The position numbers were made by a program, and so were the translations under genes. A DNA stretch of 64,000 bases, from NCBI GenBank assembly GCA_934045075.1, contig OW203726.1:8578860-8642859 (forward strand). Direction: 5' to 3'. The notes under the pieces are model-generated. The model was not told where the DNA came from and ran no database searches. It worked only from the letters and a program-made list of their open reading frames with translations. Below, piece by piece: positions 1 through 10,124 of the stretch. The number at the start of each line of letters is the position of its first letter. Within the stretch, counting starts at the first letter, position 1. Source of the DNA: Yponomeuta sedellus (lineage: Eukaryota; Arthropoda; Insecta; Lepidoptera; Yponomeutidae).

Positions 1-167
1 CCGGGTTCGAATCCCGGCTGGGAACAAAAAAAAAACCCCAGGTCTTGGATGTTTACATGTTTGTGATGTCGTTGTTTCTGGTTCCCACGACACAGGGTAT
101 CCCAGTGTGGGGCCAGAAGCAATGTATGTGCCTGTATGTAAATGTTATGTTATGTTATTATGTTATT
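1..167 (+). mobile_element. tRNA-derived SINE (group D), cut by window start
   Basis: The window opens inside a tRNA-like T arm: GGTTCGAATCC, an excellent Pol III B box, is flanked by CCG and CGG stem bases. A non-tRNA body follows with the motif GTTCCCACGACACAGGGTAT, then a TGTTA-rich tail near 142-167. The same body recurs near 24418 and, diverged, near 1081 and 10200. The 5' tRNA half lies outside the window. The open frame through it is not a gene. Confidence 0.75.
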
Positions 168-326
168 TATCATAACGAAATGAATGTCATCAATAAGTAC
201 CACGATTACAAAAAAAAGGTTACATCGGTGGAGTCCCTTAGTCTGTAAGGCATTTTATATTATTGCTCCAGTTTGACACTCAAAATCTTACCATCTATTG
301 TTTTTATCTCTGATATTCATTTGGTC

Positions 327-670
327 GCTCGTAGCGCCGGCTGATTGAGTGATCTTAAACGATCACTAAGGTCAGGCAACATAGGGCGCGTTCAGTGCAT
401 GGATGGGTGACCGTCTACGACTAACGCTAGTGGCATTTTTCCGAGCGGTTCCGTGCAGCGGCAAGCTAAGCAGTTGGTGTCGGCTGCCATCGATGGATGG
501 CAGTCGTCAACTTAAGTCAGAGACCTTAGGGCGGGTTGAAAACTTCTGACAGTAAGACCAGACACTAGTCTTGCAAGCCTCCACCAATCCGGACTTGGCC
601 CCCGTCGTGACGTATGGCAATGGAAGAGACCCGTGCCCTTCAGTGGGGACATAATAGGTTGATGATGATG
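327..670 (+). mobile_element. 5S rRNA-derived SINE (SINE-5S copy 1)
   Basis: A nearly full-length copy. The head holds a 5S-like internal promoter: GGCGCG, then GATGGGTGACCGTC (box C-like) at about 401-414. The body carries the family motifs GCTAGTGGCATTTTTCCGAG and TTCTGACAGTAAG, and the 3' end is GTGGGGACATA followed by a short GAT-repeat tail. A 12-bp TSD, ATTCATTTGGTC, lies at 315-326 and 671-682, so this is a LINE-mobilised retroposon. Confidence 0.85.
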
Positions 671-955
671 ATTCATTTGGTCACGGAATATACTTTTAAC
701 AGCTGTCAATCACAAAATAATTAGTAAGAGAAACCGGGGGCAAGTCAAATAAAAGCTGAGAACTTAGAATAAGAGCTGAGAAACATCAGTTTTGGTTTCC
801 ACGGAGCCTTAATATTTGTGTTTGAAAGGTTAATTCAAAATCCTATTAACCGTGCGTGGCGTGCGTGATGAACTTCGCTTACTCGATATTGGTATTTTTT
901 ATGACAGTACATCGTAGTTCATCGTAGCCGACAACCTTTTAGAATGATTAACAGT

Positions 956-1145
956 GATTGACTGACTCGTTGGCCTAGTGGTATCACGTCTGAGTAGCAT
1001 GCTCGAGGTTGAGGGGTCGATTCTCACTGAAGACCGCTTTAAAATTGTACACACATACTCAGTTCGGATGTTTATCCATGTTTGTGATGTTCTTGCTTCG
1101 TTAGCATAGCACAGGGTATCGTAATTTGTGATCAGGCTTATTATT
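956..1145 (+). mobile_element. tRNA-derived SINE (group D)
   Basis: A tRNA-like head begins near 964 (GACTCGTTGGCCTAGTGG, A-box-like; GGGTCGATTCTC, B-box-like). The body holds the group D motif around GTTTGTGATGTTCTTGC and CAGGGTATC. A 9-bp direct repeat ATTAACAGT at 947-955 and 1146-1154 is the likely TSD, and the right copy has expanded into a microsatellite. Confidence 0.7.
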
Positions 1146-1148
1146 ATT

Positions 1149-1194
1149 AACAGTAACAGTAACAGTAACAGTAACAGTAACAGTAACAATAACA
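1149..1194 (+). repeat. AACAGT microsatellite
   Basis: About six units of AACAGT followed by AACAAT units. It starts inside the right TSD of the adjacent SINE, so it probably grew from that duplicated target site. Confidence 0.85.
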
Positions 1195-1770
1195 ATAATA
1201 TATTAACATCCTTTATTGCATAAAGCACATCGTTGGTACATATTTGGTACAAACGCATATTTAATGCTAAGTAGCATTTTCTTTCTGTCAACCTTTGGTT
1301 TATTATTAAATATTATTAAATAGGTAGTTACAACCTGAAGATTTTTTTTTGTAATAAAGATTGCATCTGGATGGAATAAAACTTCCTTCAGTCATGTGCT
1401 AAGACGTATAAGTTAGTAAGGTTAAGAATATGTTTTACAAATTAGAGAATATTGGCTCTCATCTGGCACCTGATAAATTACAAAACATTTTTATTGTGAT
1501 GGTACCAAATAAGTCCTATTTAATTCAAGCTTGGATGAGTAGTTACAGTGCATAGATACCGGCAAAGAATGCAATTACAATTTATAATGTCATGGTTCCA
1601 GTCCACATGAAGGTTCCAAGGCAAGTGACGATACTACGGAATAACTTTGTTATTTATTATGTAGGTTACTTTATTGATGACTTGATAAACCTATTGGATG
1701 CACGACGTATTGATTTATCTGTGTGAATAAAAACTTTAATAAGTGTGCTTCAAAATGAAGATGTTTCTTT
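1195..1770. other. AT-rich stretch, little recognised
   Basis: The motif CTTTATTGCATAAAGC near 1211 resembles an inverted LINE 3' end (AATAAAG read on the minus strand). Otherwise I see no coding frame or clear repeat. Confidence 0.4.
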
Positions 1771-1965
1771 CATACTAGCAGACCCAGCGAACTTCGTACC
1801 GCCTAACATCGATTCTTAATTTTTTAAATTTTTCTCTCCGTGAGAACCATCCTCGTACTTCAAGGAACATTCTAAAAAAAGAATTAGCGAAATCGGTTCA
1901 GCTCCTCTCGAGATTTGCGCTTACCAACAAATTCAGCAATTCATTTTTATATTATAGATAGATGT
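1771..1965. repeat. Interspersed repeat with GCGAACTTCGTACCGCC motif
   Basis: The sequence from ACTAGCAGACCCAGCGAACT to the ATAGATAG end looks like a widespread lepidopteran interspersed repeat. A reverse-complement terminus (GGGACGAAGTTCGCCGAGTC, then ATCTAGT) is seen at about 58706-58732. The ACTAG / CTAGT ends would fit a Helitron-like terminus, but the class is uncertain. Confidence 0.5.
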
Positions 1966-1988
1966 ATTAGGATTAAATGTAGGCATTT

Positions 1989-2300
1989 TTTATGTACCCT
2001 TTAAACGTCCAACTGCTGGGCACAGGCCTTCTCTCAGAGAGAAAGGATGGGCTTAACACGAGTGCTCATCGCGGATTTGCAATTTCAAGCTCAGAGGTAG
2101 GTATTTGGACACCTCACACACTCAGGTTTCCCCGCGATGTTTTCCTTCACCGTTAGCGAGACTATTAACAAGTGGTATTGATACTTATAACTTCACAAAT
2201 GTACATAACTTCGAAAACAAAGTCCATGCCCGCGCTGGGAATTGAACCTCGGTCTCCCGCTTCCGAGTTCATAGTTCTACCCATTGGGCTACTGCCGCTC
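1989..2300 (-). mobile_element. tRNA-derived SINE (group C), near full length
   Basis: On the minus strand a tRNA-like head has TAGCCCAATGGG (A box) and GGTTCAATTCC (B box), followed by a body ending CCCAGCAGTTGGACGTTT. An 8-bp direct repeat AGGCATTT at 1981-1988 and 2301-2308 is the likely TSD. The terminal CCAGCAGT-GGAC motif is shared with the RTE-like LINE ends and with the 5S SINE. Confidence 0.8.
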
Positions 2301-2331
2301 AGGCATTTATATTAAATATATAATAATATAG

Positions 2332-2852
2332 TCTCGTGGCCTAGGCGAACCGAGTGATTGGAATCAATCACTCGTGTTCACTCGTGTTACAGAAGCGCTC
2401 GGAAAAATGCCACTAGCGGTAGTCACGGGACGGTCACCTATCCTGCACCTGACCGTGCCTGTTGTTGCTTAACACGAGTGATTGATACCAATCACTCGTG
2501 TTAAGCAACAACAGTGATTGATACCAATCACTCGTGTTAAGCAACAACAGGCGCGGTCAGGTGCAGGATAGGTGACCGTCCCGTGACTACCGCTAGTGGC
2601 ATTTTTCCGAGCGCTTCTGTGCTTTGCAAGGCACGTTAAGCCGTTGGTGCCGGCTGTCATGTAATGGCAGTCGTTAAGCCATGTCAAAGGCCTTATGGGC
2701 GGCTTGATAACTTCTGACAGTAAGGCCTGCCACTGTTTTACAATCCTCCACCAACCCGGACTTGGCCCCCGTGGTGGAGCATGGCCTAACTTTTCTGCTA
2801 TGCAGGAAGAGACCCGTGTCTCAGCAGTGGGGACATACAACGGTTGATAACA
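2332..2852 (+). mobile_element. SINE-5S copy 2, with internal inverted duplication
   Basis: A head fragment (2332-2388) is followed by an inverted head segment (2389-2484), a short tandem of the AATCACTCGTG region (2485-2525), and an almost complete direct copy (2526-2852) ending GGGGACATACAACGGTTGAT. The two 95-bp arms, 2389-2484 and 2526-2620, are nearly identical reverse complements with about one mismatch seen. This indicates a recent head-to-head event. Confidence 0.8.
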
Positions 2853-3216
2853 CACGTTCAATTAGCTTTTTAGTTAGTAGGTTGTCGTGCACATGGCTCT
2901 AATTCGCGATTTATATCGTATACTTATTAGTATTAACGCTGCTTGTCGGTAGCAAAGCAACGATGCATATAACGTGTTTTTATTTGAATAGGTCATTTTT
3001 TATTGGAAACTGTTAAACTATGAAATGTGAGCAAGTAATTGCGTCATTTACAACTGAAGTAAATTGAATGCAAAAGCAGGCACATAAACCGCAAAATAAA
3101 AGACCATACAAATTCAATGCAGTCTTCTTGGGTAAAGGTAAATGCGCAGATACACAGCAAAGATATAGAAGGGCTGCTTAAGAGAGTCCGGTCAATTCAC
3201 TCAGAACACTGGGTTC
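2853..3216. other. AT-rich intergenic DNA
   Basis: No coding frame, RNA gene or repeat recognised. Confidence 0.4.
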
Positions 3217-3279
3217 AAATTAAAGTCCTCGAATTTGAAACTGTTGTTGTCGTAGTTTGAAATTCGAGGACCTTAATTT
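3217..3279. repeat. Hairpin-forming inverted repeat, 26-bp arms
   Basis: Arms 3217-3242 and 3254-3279 are reverse complements apart from about two mismatches, separated by an 11-nt loop. The core of the left arm is GTCCTCGAATTTGAAACT. Size and shape would suit a small-RNA hairpin or a tiny MITE. Confidence 0.8.
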
Positions 3280-3406
3280 TCTATACTCGAGGATACGCAA
3301 TTAATAAATAAGATGACCCTTTATTTCCGAATTTTTAGTTTATATTTTAACACGATTTGATGTCGACTAAGTAAAAAAATATTTTGCTGGGTAGAAAAAA
3401 AAATTG

Positions 3407-3575
3407 AAATGAAAAAACTTTATTGTAAAACAGGGTTACAATGATTGTTACTGGTTCCCAAACTATTATTCTCTGTGCTATGGGTAGCCAGATGTAAAGT
3501 ATTGAGATGCAATACCTACAATCGTGGTTTTAATTCTTTTTTTCTGGTTGTGGACTTAAGTGTTCTCTATCTATA
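3407..3575 (-). repeat. LINE-like 3' end remnant
   Basis: AAAAAACTTTATTGTAAAAC (a minus-strand polyadenylation-like end) leads into sequence around GGGTAGCCAGATG. The same order recurs near 60108-60173 (CTTTATTGTCA then GGGTAACCAGAC) and its start again near 23114. The order suggests 3' ends of a non-LTR element read on the minus strand. Confidence 0.45.
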
Positions 3576-3729
3576 TATTACAATTACAAGATTATTCGAT
3601 ATACACTGTTGATTCTTCAATTTGTGAACTCAATTTTGCGTGAAGTCCTCCTCCATATTATGAATGAGTCATTGCAATCTGCGGCTAGTCTGGTCCAAAG
3701 AAGATTTGCCATTCGCACGAGGTTACACG

Positions 3730-3797
3730 AAGGTACTTAATATGTGCAAATTTAGGAGTTTACTCGCCTCCTAAATTTGCACATATTTAAGTACCTT
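3730..3797. repeat. Hairpin-forming inverted repeat, 29/30-bp arms
   Basis: Arms 3730-3758 and 3768-3797 pair with a single indel around a 9-nt loop. A third partial copy (TTTGCACATATTTAAGTGC) follows directly at about 3805-3823. It could be a pre-miRNA-like hairpin or a fold-back element. Confidence 0.8.
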
Positions 3798-3823
3798 TAC
3801 ACCATTTGCACATATTTAAGTGC

Positions 3824-4115
3824 TTATTTACATCAAGAGAATCTTAATTACAATTTCGTAAGCATTGAACTGAAGTTTTCATATACACTTCGGCAAAGCA
3901 CAGTGATCAGCTAACCATTGACCGTCCAAAAATCGATGGACATAAATGACCGTTTCCAAGGGCGAATAAAACGTACCTCTTAATATTTATCAACTCTTTA
4001 AGGTCACAATTTTAATCAATTTCGCAAGTAATAGTGCAAGCAAACTTAAAATTTAGATTTTTTTTGTAAAATAGTAAAAATTCTAGTAAATGTAGATACG
4101 TTAACGATGGACTTA
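3824..4115. other. AT-rich intergenic DNA
   Basis: No feature recognised. Confidence 0.35.
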
Positions 4116-4129
4116 ATAATTTTTACCCT

Positions 4130-4263
4130 CAATTGGTAGAGCGCTGGCACGGATAGCCAGAGGTTGCGGGTTTGAATCCCGGCATGGGTGAAATTTTTAG
4201 CCTCTAAATAGGTTTTTAAATTTGTTCCTTAGCACGGGTTAGTGCATTAAAAATAAAAATAGT
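4130..4263 (+). mobile_element. SINE-T copy 1, simple 5'-truncated
   Basis: Starts inside the tRNA-like region (CAATTGGTAGAGCGCTGGC), has a B box GGTTTGAATCC, then GCCTCTAAATAGGTTTTTAA, the hairpin GCACGGGTTAGTGC, and an A-rich tail ending AATAGT. A 14-bp TSD, ATAATTTTTACCCT, lies at 4116-4129 and 4264-4277. Simple 5' truncation with a long TSD shows which end is the true 3' end of the family. Confidence 0.9.
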
Positions 4264-4277
4264 ATAATTTTTACCCT

Positions 4278-4800
4278 GTAGAATTATTAAGCAAAATTAC
4301 ATAAGAAGTAAAAAATTCACTCCTAAAACGTTTTAACTACGCCTAGAGAGTAATAGTTACCTTATTTTCCGACGATTCGGAAGCGTTACAGTTGCTGTGG
4401 TCTCAGGTAGACTGAAGTGGCGAGTACAGTTAATTATTGTGGGTAGTCACTTTTAATTTGCCACTTCAGTGAAAAACTCCTATTAAATGAGCCTTTCATA
4501 CATAATATTCTATAGTAGTTTGTGAACTTCAAGTAGAGTAGACGTTAATGCTTATTTTGTTTTGATATAAATGGGGCTCTTTATTTTGAGCTTCCGTAAA
4601 CAATATGTCTCATGCTTTTACCCTTCTCATTACAAATCATTGAAATTGGTGCATACGAAGATTGATAATGAACTTTTACAAGAAAGAGTACGTTATTTAT
4701 TTTGAAATGCTGCAGTAACCTACTACTAAATGAAAATAACCTTAAAATTAGTTTAAGTTAATGATAAAAATTAACCACTATTGAATAGAAAAGATAACTC
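4278..4800. other. AT-rich intergenic DNA
   Basis: No feature recognised. Confidence 0.35.
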
Positions 4801-4808
4801 TAATTGGC

Positions 4809-4945
4809 TGCCCCGTTGGTCTGACGGTAAAAGTTTTGACTACCATGCCAGAGGTAGCGCGTTCTTTGCCATCTGGTCCGTCTTTTTATTCTGGACACAG
4901 GGTGTCCTAGTATAATACTAGAAGAAGTCTTATTTGAATGTTATT
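4809..4945 (+). mobile_element. tRNA-derived SINE (group D), degraded
   Basis: A tRNA-like head GGCTGCCCCGTTGGTCTGAC with GCCAGAGGTAGCGCGTTC, then CACAGGGTGTCCTAGT as in other group D copies. No clear TSD. Confidence 0.55.
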
Positions 4946-5640
4946 ATATAGTTATATAATATCCTAATTATCAGGTAGAAAAATCATCACAGATCTTTAC
5001 ACTGATTTTCAGTTTTATAGTACTAATCGTCTGTCGTATAAGTAGGTAGTATAAGTGTCTGTCTGAGCTAAGTCGCGGATAGACACATAGATCGATGGAC
5101 ATGCTAAAACTCTAAAGTTCTCAGTTTACAGAACCCTAAAACATACATTATGTATTCCACAGATAGTAGAAAACATAACAGGCGAACGTTTTACAAAATC
5201 CTTAGTGTAAAAGAAACAACCACCTTCCTATCGCCATAATAATGTGTTTACTTGGCAAAAGTGAAATAAACCTGCCGTTTTATAGGGTTCCGTAGTCAAC
5301 AGAAACCATTATAGTTTGGACACATCCATATTATCGTCGGTCTTTTTCTTTGACTGTCGGTTCGCGGCATAGCAAAAGATTATTATTAATAGAAAACAAA
5401 AATTGAAAAAAATATTGAGCAACTCAATAAAATGGTAGAATAGAGAATGGTAGAACTTAACTTTTTTATGGGTAGGTTAGGGATGAAATTAGGGATGATA
5501 TTTTTATTCCCCGTTTACTCAAAATCGTTGAATGGTTTGTTCAAAAATATTTTTTTTATTCCAAAATGTTGTGGGTTTAAGAAAACCGTTTTTGGATGTA
5601 GGGATCTGTGTGCGAATTATTAAGTTTAAAAGCGTAAGCT
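4946..5640. other. AT-rich region with a GGGTTCCGTA repeat scrap
   Basis: TAGGGTTCCGTAGTCAACAG at 5283-5302 and GACTGTCGGTTCGCGG near 5353 are degraded pieces of the repeat seen intact at 60379-60909. No coding region recognised. Confidence 0.35.
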
Positions 5641-5906
5641 TATGTCAGAGTGGGCCGTTCGCCCCCCTCTCCTGGCTAAGTGGAAAACGTGAAAAAAATC
5701 AATGCAGTAGCACTTGTATTGAAGAAAAACTATCGCGACTAAGTAATAGTCTCGAAAATTAGTTTTTAGTGAAGTGTACTGAAGTAACGTTTTTACTTGT
5801 GAAAATATGTAGTTACGAAAAATCAATGCTAATATCAATCAAAAACTCCTCTTTCCAGGTTCGTATATTTTACACGTTATATTACAGTATATTACGGAAT
5901 TCCACA

Positions 5907-6027
5907 ATGCGCGTGGCTCGAATCACTCTTTGCCGGTTTTTTATTTATTTATCACTACTTTTTATAATCAAATCGACTTATGGATCGTGGCAAGTGTCAA
6001 GCCTTGGTTTCAACCTAATCTGCCGGG
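5907..6027 (+). CDS. Candidate first coding exon with signal peptide
   Basis: An ATG at 5907 in good context (CCACAATGC) opens a 40-codon frame. Its N-terminus, MRVARITLCRFFIYLSLLF, followed by IIKSTYG, looks like a secretory signal peptide. A possible splice donor GTACGAGT starts at 6028, leaving phase 1. Upstream DNA holds a possible acceptor (CTCTTTCCAG) near 5857. No downstream exon was found; past 6072 the frame runs into repeats. Open alternatives are a chance frame, or a donor at GTGTCAAG near 5994. The protein is not recognised. Confidence 0.3.
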
Positions 6028-6061
6028 GTACGAGTAATGTATGTATTAAATGCAAAACTTC

Positions 6062-6141
6062 TCTATTTAATAGCCGAAGGTGGGCGAAAGGGGGCGATGA
6101 AGACGATGCGTGTTCACAAAACACGCATCGTCTATTTAATA
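6062..6141. repeat. 58-bp hairpin insertion flanked by 11-bp direct repeats
   Basis: TCTATTTAATA occurs at 6062-6072 and 6131-6141 around an insert whose right half folds (GACGATGCGTGTT against AACACGCATCGTC). It resembles a small insertion with a target duplication, or a templated repair insertion. Confidence 0.6.
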
Positions 6142-6310
6142 ATGCCTTCTATCAACGTCCCACTGTAGGGCATGGATCTTCTCTCAGAAAGAGAGAGAGA
6201 GTATGAGCTTAATTAAAACGCGTGCTCACCATGGATTGGTGATTTTCAGCCTTGAGGTGCCAACGTGAAGACTTAGGATATAGGTTTACTCACGATGTTT
6301 CATTCACGTT
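6142..6310 (-). mobile_element. tRNA-derived SINE (group C), 3' portion
   Basis: Minus-strand body: the 3' end ATCAACGTCCCACTGTAGGGC and the sequence through GATGTTTCATTCACGTTAGCG match the copy at 1989-2300. The tRNA head is missing. Confidence 0.7.
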
Positions 6311-8380
6311 AGCGAGTGATACTACAAATAAAAAAAGTTCGTCTTCTTGCTCTCTTAGTTGGACCTTCGGCGTCTTCCTACTTCGGCGTTTCGTATCTTT
6401 TATCAGTGGTGAAGCCGCTCGATCCATAGGCCGTAGGATAGGACGAACAGTTGATGCCCGCGCGTTGACTACGACACATCTGCCCGCGCCCGAACCGCGA
6501 GTGCTGTGAAAATAGTGCTCCGTGGATTTTTGTTTTAAAAATTTTCAAAATTGGAACGGGGCGGAGTTGAAGCTTGAGGTGCGTTAGTGTTCTGTTTTTA
6601 TTTTTTTCGTGGGTTTTATTTGGTCCATTTTATAAATGGCCATGAATGATGAGCTTTCCGGAAACGCTTTTAGAATTGTTGGTCACTAGCATTACTCAGG
6701 ACAAAGAGATACTTGCAAAAGATGAAGATGATAGTGAATGAACGAAACTACTTACTACGATACCGCACACTTTAGATAAGGCCATCATAAAGTTGTAAAC
6801 TCAGCAATTATACTCATACTTAGTAAAATCATGCAAGTGACGATAAAAATAATAATGGGGGAAGAGAACTTTCTCTGCGTTCAATAAAATACAAATAAAG
6901 CATTGTTATTTCGCCAGCCGTGACTATAGTATATACAATGCCAAAAGCCTTTTCATAGTCTTTCGATATTTCGAGTAGATCGAGATTATTCAATTCAATG
7001 AAAACACTTTTACGTAGATTTACAGAAACATTATGCTTACATCTATTAGAGAATACGTCGTGAATTAATTATATGTTTTTGCAGATCTAAGTCAATGATT
7101 ATTTTCAGATCTGTGTACAGTAGCACGATGAGAAGAGAGTTAATGGTTGCATGTTGGTTATAATTTAAAATAATAAACATAATCGTTAGTTGTGAGCAGT
7201 TATTTAATTGTCCAACGGATTTACCCACGCGCTTGTTTTAACTACAAGAAGAGGCAGTCAAGTATTTTGTAGCTATGTTAATTATAAAAAGTGTTTATCA
7301 TAACTTGCAACTACACGCAAAGAGAGTTCCCAGATTTAATAACGTCTCAATTAATTTTAATAACGGTTTTAAAATTTCTACCTAGTTTCTTTTTAGAACT
7401 GAAAATACCAAGCATAAAATACTAAATGAATATTATAAACATGTAAAGGTAGTTATCCAGCAAGGTTGGTTGACATTATGAACCTTAGAATTAAGAAATA
7501 TCTGCGGTATCGAGTTGCGTCAACGCTTTCAGGACGTGTTCTTAGAACCTTTTTCAGATGATACAATGCCAACTTTCAGCATCATTTCGCCAAACTTCTA
7601 ATAAGTCAATAGATATAGTTTGTTAGCTTTTAAAATATACCTCGGAATCGGATATTCGTGAAATAGAAATATCGGAACTTATATGACACTAAATTTTATA
7701 TAACTTTTAAAAATAGTAAAGAAAAATTGTATACAGAGCAGGAGGTAGTATTACACTCGTGTGATTTCGGCGCGAAACCGAAGCCTACTCGTAAGCCCGA
7801 GGTATATTCTAAAAGCTATAACAGACTATACCACAGTAGATTGATTTTGCCATAAGAACCACCTAAAATACCGAATGTAAAAAGTTCAGCCGCTGTAATA
7901 GTTCTATTTTATTTGTTATGAAACCAACAGACACTTTACAAGACAAAATAGTATATGACAAAATTACAAATATTAGGTTCAACCATAGGTTAACATAAAA
8001 ATAGGTAGGTACTTATAAAAAATCTGTATATTGTTTCACACGAGATAATTCTTTTGCGTATAGTTAATAAGTACAGTCGGACAGTTTACATTTTTCTTTT
8101 ATGCTCTGAACAGATGGTTCTAAAAGAGTTCTTGCTCTTTATAAATCTGCCCTAGGTAGGTCGAGCCCTTGTTAAGTAACTCTAGACGTGCGTGTATATG
8201 ATACGTTGGAAAGATCAATAAATTAAAGACTAACAGGAGGTGTAAAAGTTAAATAACGTATTGTATTATTGACCTTCAAATGTGTTAGATACATATTCCA
8301 TTACTTAAGATATCGATTGCGTTGAGGATCAACTTACTTATGTTTATCCCTCGATTTCTGACTTTAGTATTTTGAGACGA
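6311..8380. other. Mostly unique AT-rich DNA
   Basis: 6380-6590 is richer in G+C (CCCGCGCGTTGACTACGAC) with a TATCAGTGGTG initiator-like site near 6399, and could be a promoter or noncoding first exon. No long coding frame. The rest shows no recognised repeat. Confidence 0.35.
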
Positions 8381-8462
8381 ACATAAGACGCCTCTTCACA
8401 AACTGTTTTGGTCTTGAAGATTATAAAAGATAACTGCCCGGGGAAAAAAGTATTCGTTCAAT

Positions 8463-8465
<3 letters not shown>

Positions 8466-8522
<57 letters not shown>
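8466..8522. repeat. TA dinucleotide microsatellite
   Basis: About 28 uninterrupted TA units, directly abutting the tail of the SINE-5S copy at 8523. Confidence 0.95.
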
Positions 8523-8524
<2 letters not shown>

Positions 8525-8839
8525 TTCGTTATCAACCCTTGTATGTCCCCACTGCTGGGGCACGGGTCTCTTCCTGCAGCGCAGGAAGGTTAGGCCATAC
8601 TCCACCACAGGGGCCAAGCAACAACAGGCGCGGTGGTACGGGATGGGTGAGCGTCCCGTTACTACCGCTAGTGGCATTTTTCCTAGCGCTTCCGTGCTTC
8701 GCAAGGCACGCTAAGCCGTTGGTGCCGGCTGTCATATAATGGCAGTCGTTAAGCCATGTCAGAGGCCTTATGGGCGGCTTGACAACTTCTGACAGTAAGG
8801 CCCGCCACTGTCTTACAATCCTCCACCAACCCGGACTTG
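8523..8839 (-). mobile_element. SINE-5S copy 3, 5' part inverted
   Basis: 8523-8615 is the minus-strand 3' end, with an AACG tail then GGGTTGATAACG reversed. 8616-8839 is the plus-strand head and body (AAGCAACAACAGGCGCGG through ACCCGGACTTG). The two parts meet at exactly the same consensus point (GGACTTG / GGCCCC), so the element was split once and its 5' part inverted. Flanking ATATATAT on both sides may be the TSD. This is the classic outcome of twin priming. Confidence 0.85.
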
Positions 8840-9068
8840 ATATATATTGAACGATAAATCGTTTCATATTGACTAAACCAATTGTTGGTTTTGGAGAAGT
8901 GCTTACATAAGACGCCTCTCCATAGACAACTAATGTCTTGAAGACAAAATAAAAATATCTGTAAGAGGATTGTGAAAAAAAAGGATTCGTTCAACCGATT
9001 TAATGTTTTAAAAAATTTGTACTCTGTGGTTTGTTTATCTGAGGTTTTATTGGGTATATAAGTCTTCT

Positions 9069-9140
9069 CTGTAGCGGTGGCGTCCTTCACATTAAGGACG
9101 TCGTGGGTTCACACCCCGTCATGCACCAAGGACTTTATTT
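9069..9140 (+). mobile_element. tRNA-like SINE head fragment
   Basis: TAGCGGTGGCGTCCTTCACA and GTGGGTTCACACCCCGTCATG form a tRNA-like head with a weak B box. The following body is not clearly assigned. Confidence 0.5.
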
Positions 9141-9664
9141 TCTTAAGTATTTCTTAATGATTCGCGATACTCATACATAGTCATATATGTATTAAACGGA
9201 TCTGATAACGTCGGGAATAAAGATAATTACGTTTTATTTTCTAAGTAACGTACATTTGTAATTTGTTTAGTCTTTAGATAGATAGACAGATAGAAAACAC
9301 TAATATATAACTAAGTAGAGTTAGCATACTGAAGTTATGCTCAGTTGCCTGTATGATCCAATTGAATTACACTAGCCTACAAATCCGCACTAAAGTTACT
9401 TTGCTTGGGACCACCAAACCATTTCTTGTCAACTACGTATTAAATGATACGCATATTTTAATACTCATGTATCATAATTGCATGTTACTTACTATGACAC
9501 TTATTCATGTATCTACATAGATTTAAGATGCATAACTTGCAACATGTTTACTTTGTAGCTTGATACAGAAATAAGAAATACATTTCAACGTTAATTGTTA
9601 TTAAATGTTATTACTTCCACATAACACAATCACGTTGTCGTCATCAACACAATCGTTGATGAAG
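9141..9664. other. AT-rich intergenic DNA
   Basis: No feature recognised. Confidence 0.35.
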
Positions 9665-9676
9665 TGAAGGTGATCT

Positions 9677-9895
9677 TAAAAACCTGTTTAGAGGCTAAAA
9701 ATTCCACCCATGCCGGGATTCGAACCCGCGACCTCTGGCTATCCGTGCCAGTGCTCTTCCAACTGAGCTAATGGGCCACTCACCGGCATCAGTGAAATTC
9801 GCGGGTTCGAATCCCGGCATGGGTGAAATTTTTAGCCTCTAAATAGGTTTTTAAAAATGTCCTTAGCACGGGTTAGTGCATTAAACAGAATATAA
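9677..9895 (+). mobile_element. SINE-T copy 2, fold-back
   Basis: The left part is inverted (TTAAAAACCTGTTTAGAGGC, then a complete minus-strand tRNA-like unit with A and B boxes). The right part is direct, starting inside the tRNA-like region (CGCGGGTTCGAATCC) and running to the tail. A 12-bp TSD, TGAAGGTGATCT, lies at 9665-9676 and 9896-9907, so the composite inserted as one unit. Confidence 0.9.
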
Positions 9896-9907
9896 TGAAG
9901 GTGATCT

Positions 9908-9995
9908 GTCAAGATCGTGGCAAGTGGCAGTCCCTTGTATCTGCTCCCATCTGGGATACAGGCGTGAGGTTATGTATGTATGTATTTGTATGTAC
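9908..9995 (+). mobile_element. RTE-like LINE 3' end with TATG tail
   Basis: CCATCTGGGATACAGGCGTG (coding for the last residues of a ...SGIRA-like tail) followed by TATGTATG units. Matches the LINE end at 13525-13700 on the other strand. Confidence 0.6.
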
Positions 9996-10124
9996 AACAT
10001 AATCACTTGTCCCAAATGATACTGCTGGACGTGATACCTCTAGACCCACAAGACAGGTATTGTTGTGATTTGTCTGTTTATTTCCCGTATTGGTGATGTA
10101 TTTGTCTAGTTACTATAACACATA

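Noticed and set aside
380..420. Possible 5S rRNA gene
   Set aside because: Only the promoter half resembles 5S rRNA; flanks are SINE body with a TSD, so it is not a functional 5S gene.
8396..8867. Overlapping frames of 60-110 codons on both strands
   Set aside because: They run through a TA microsatellite and a rearranged 5S SINE; the same peptides recur wherever the SINE is inserted.
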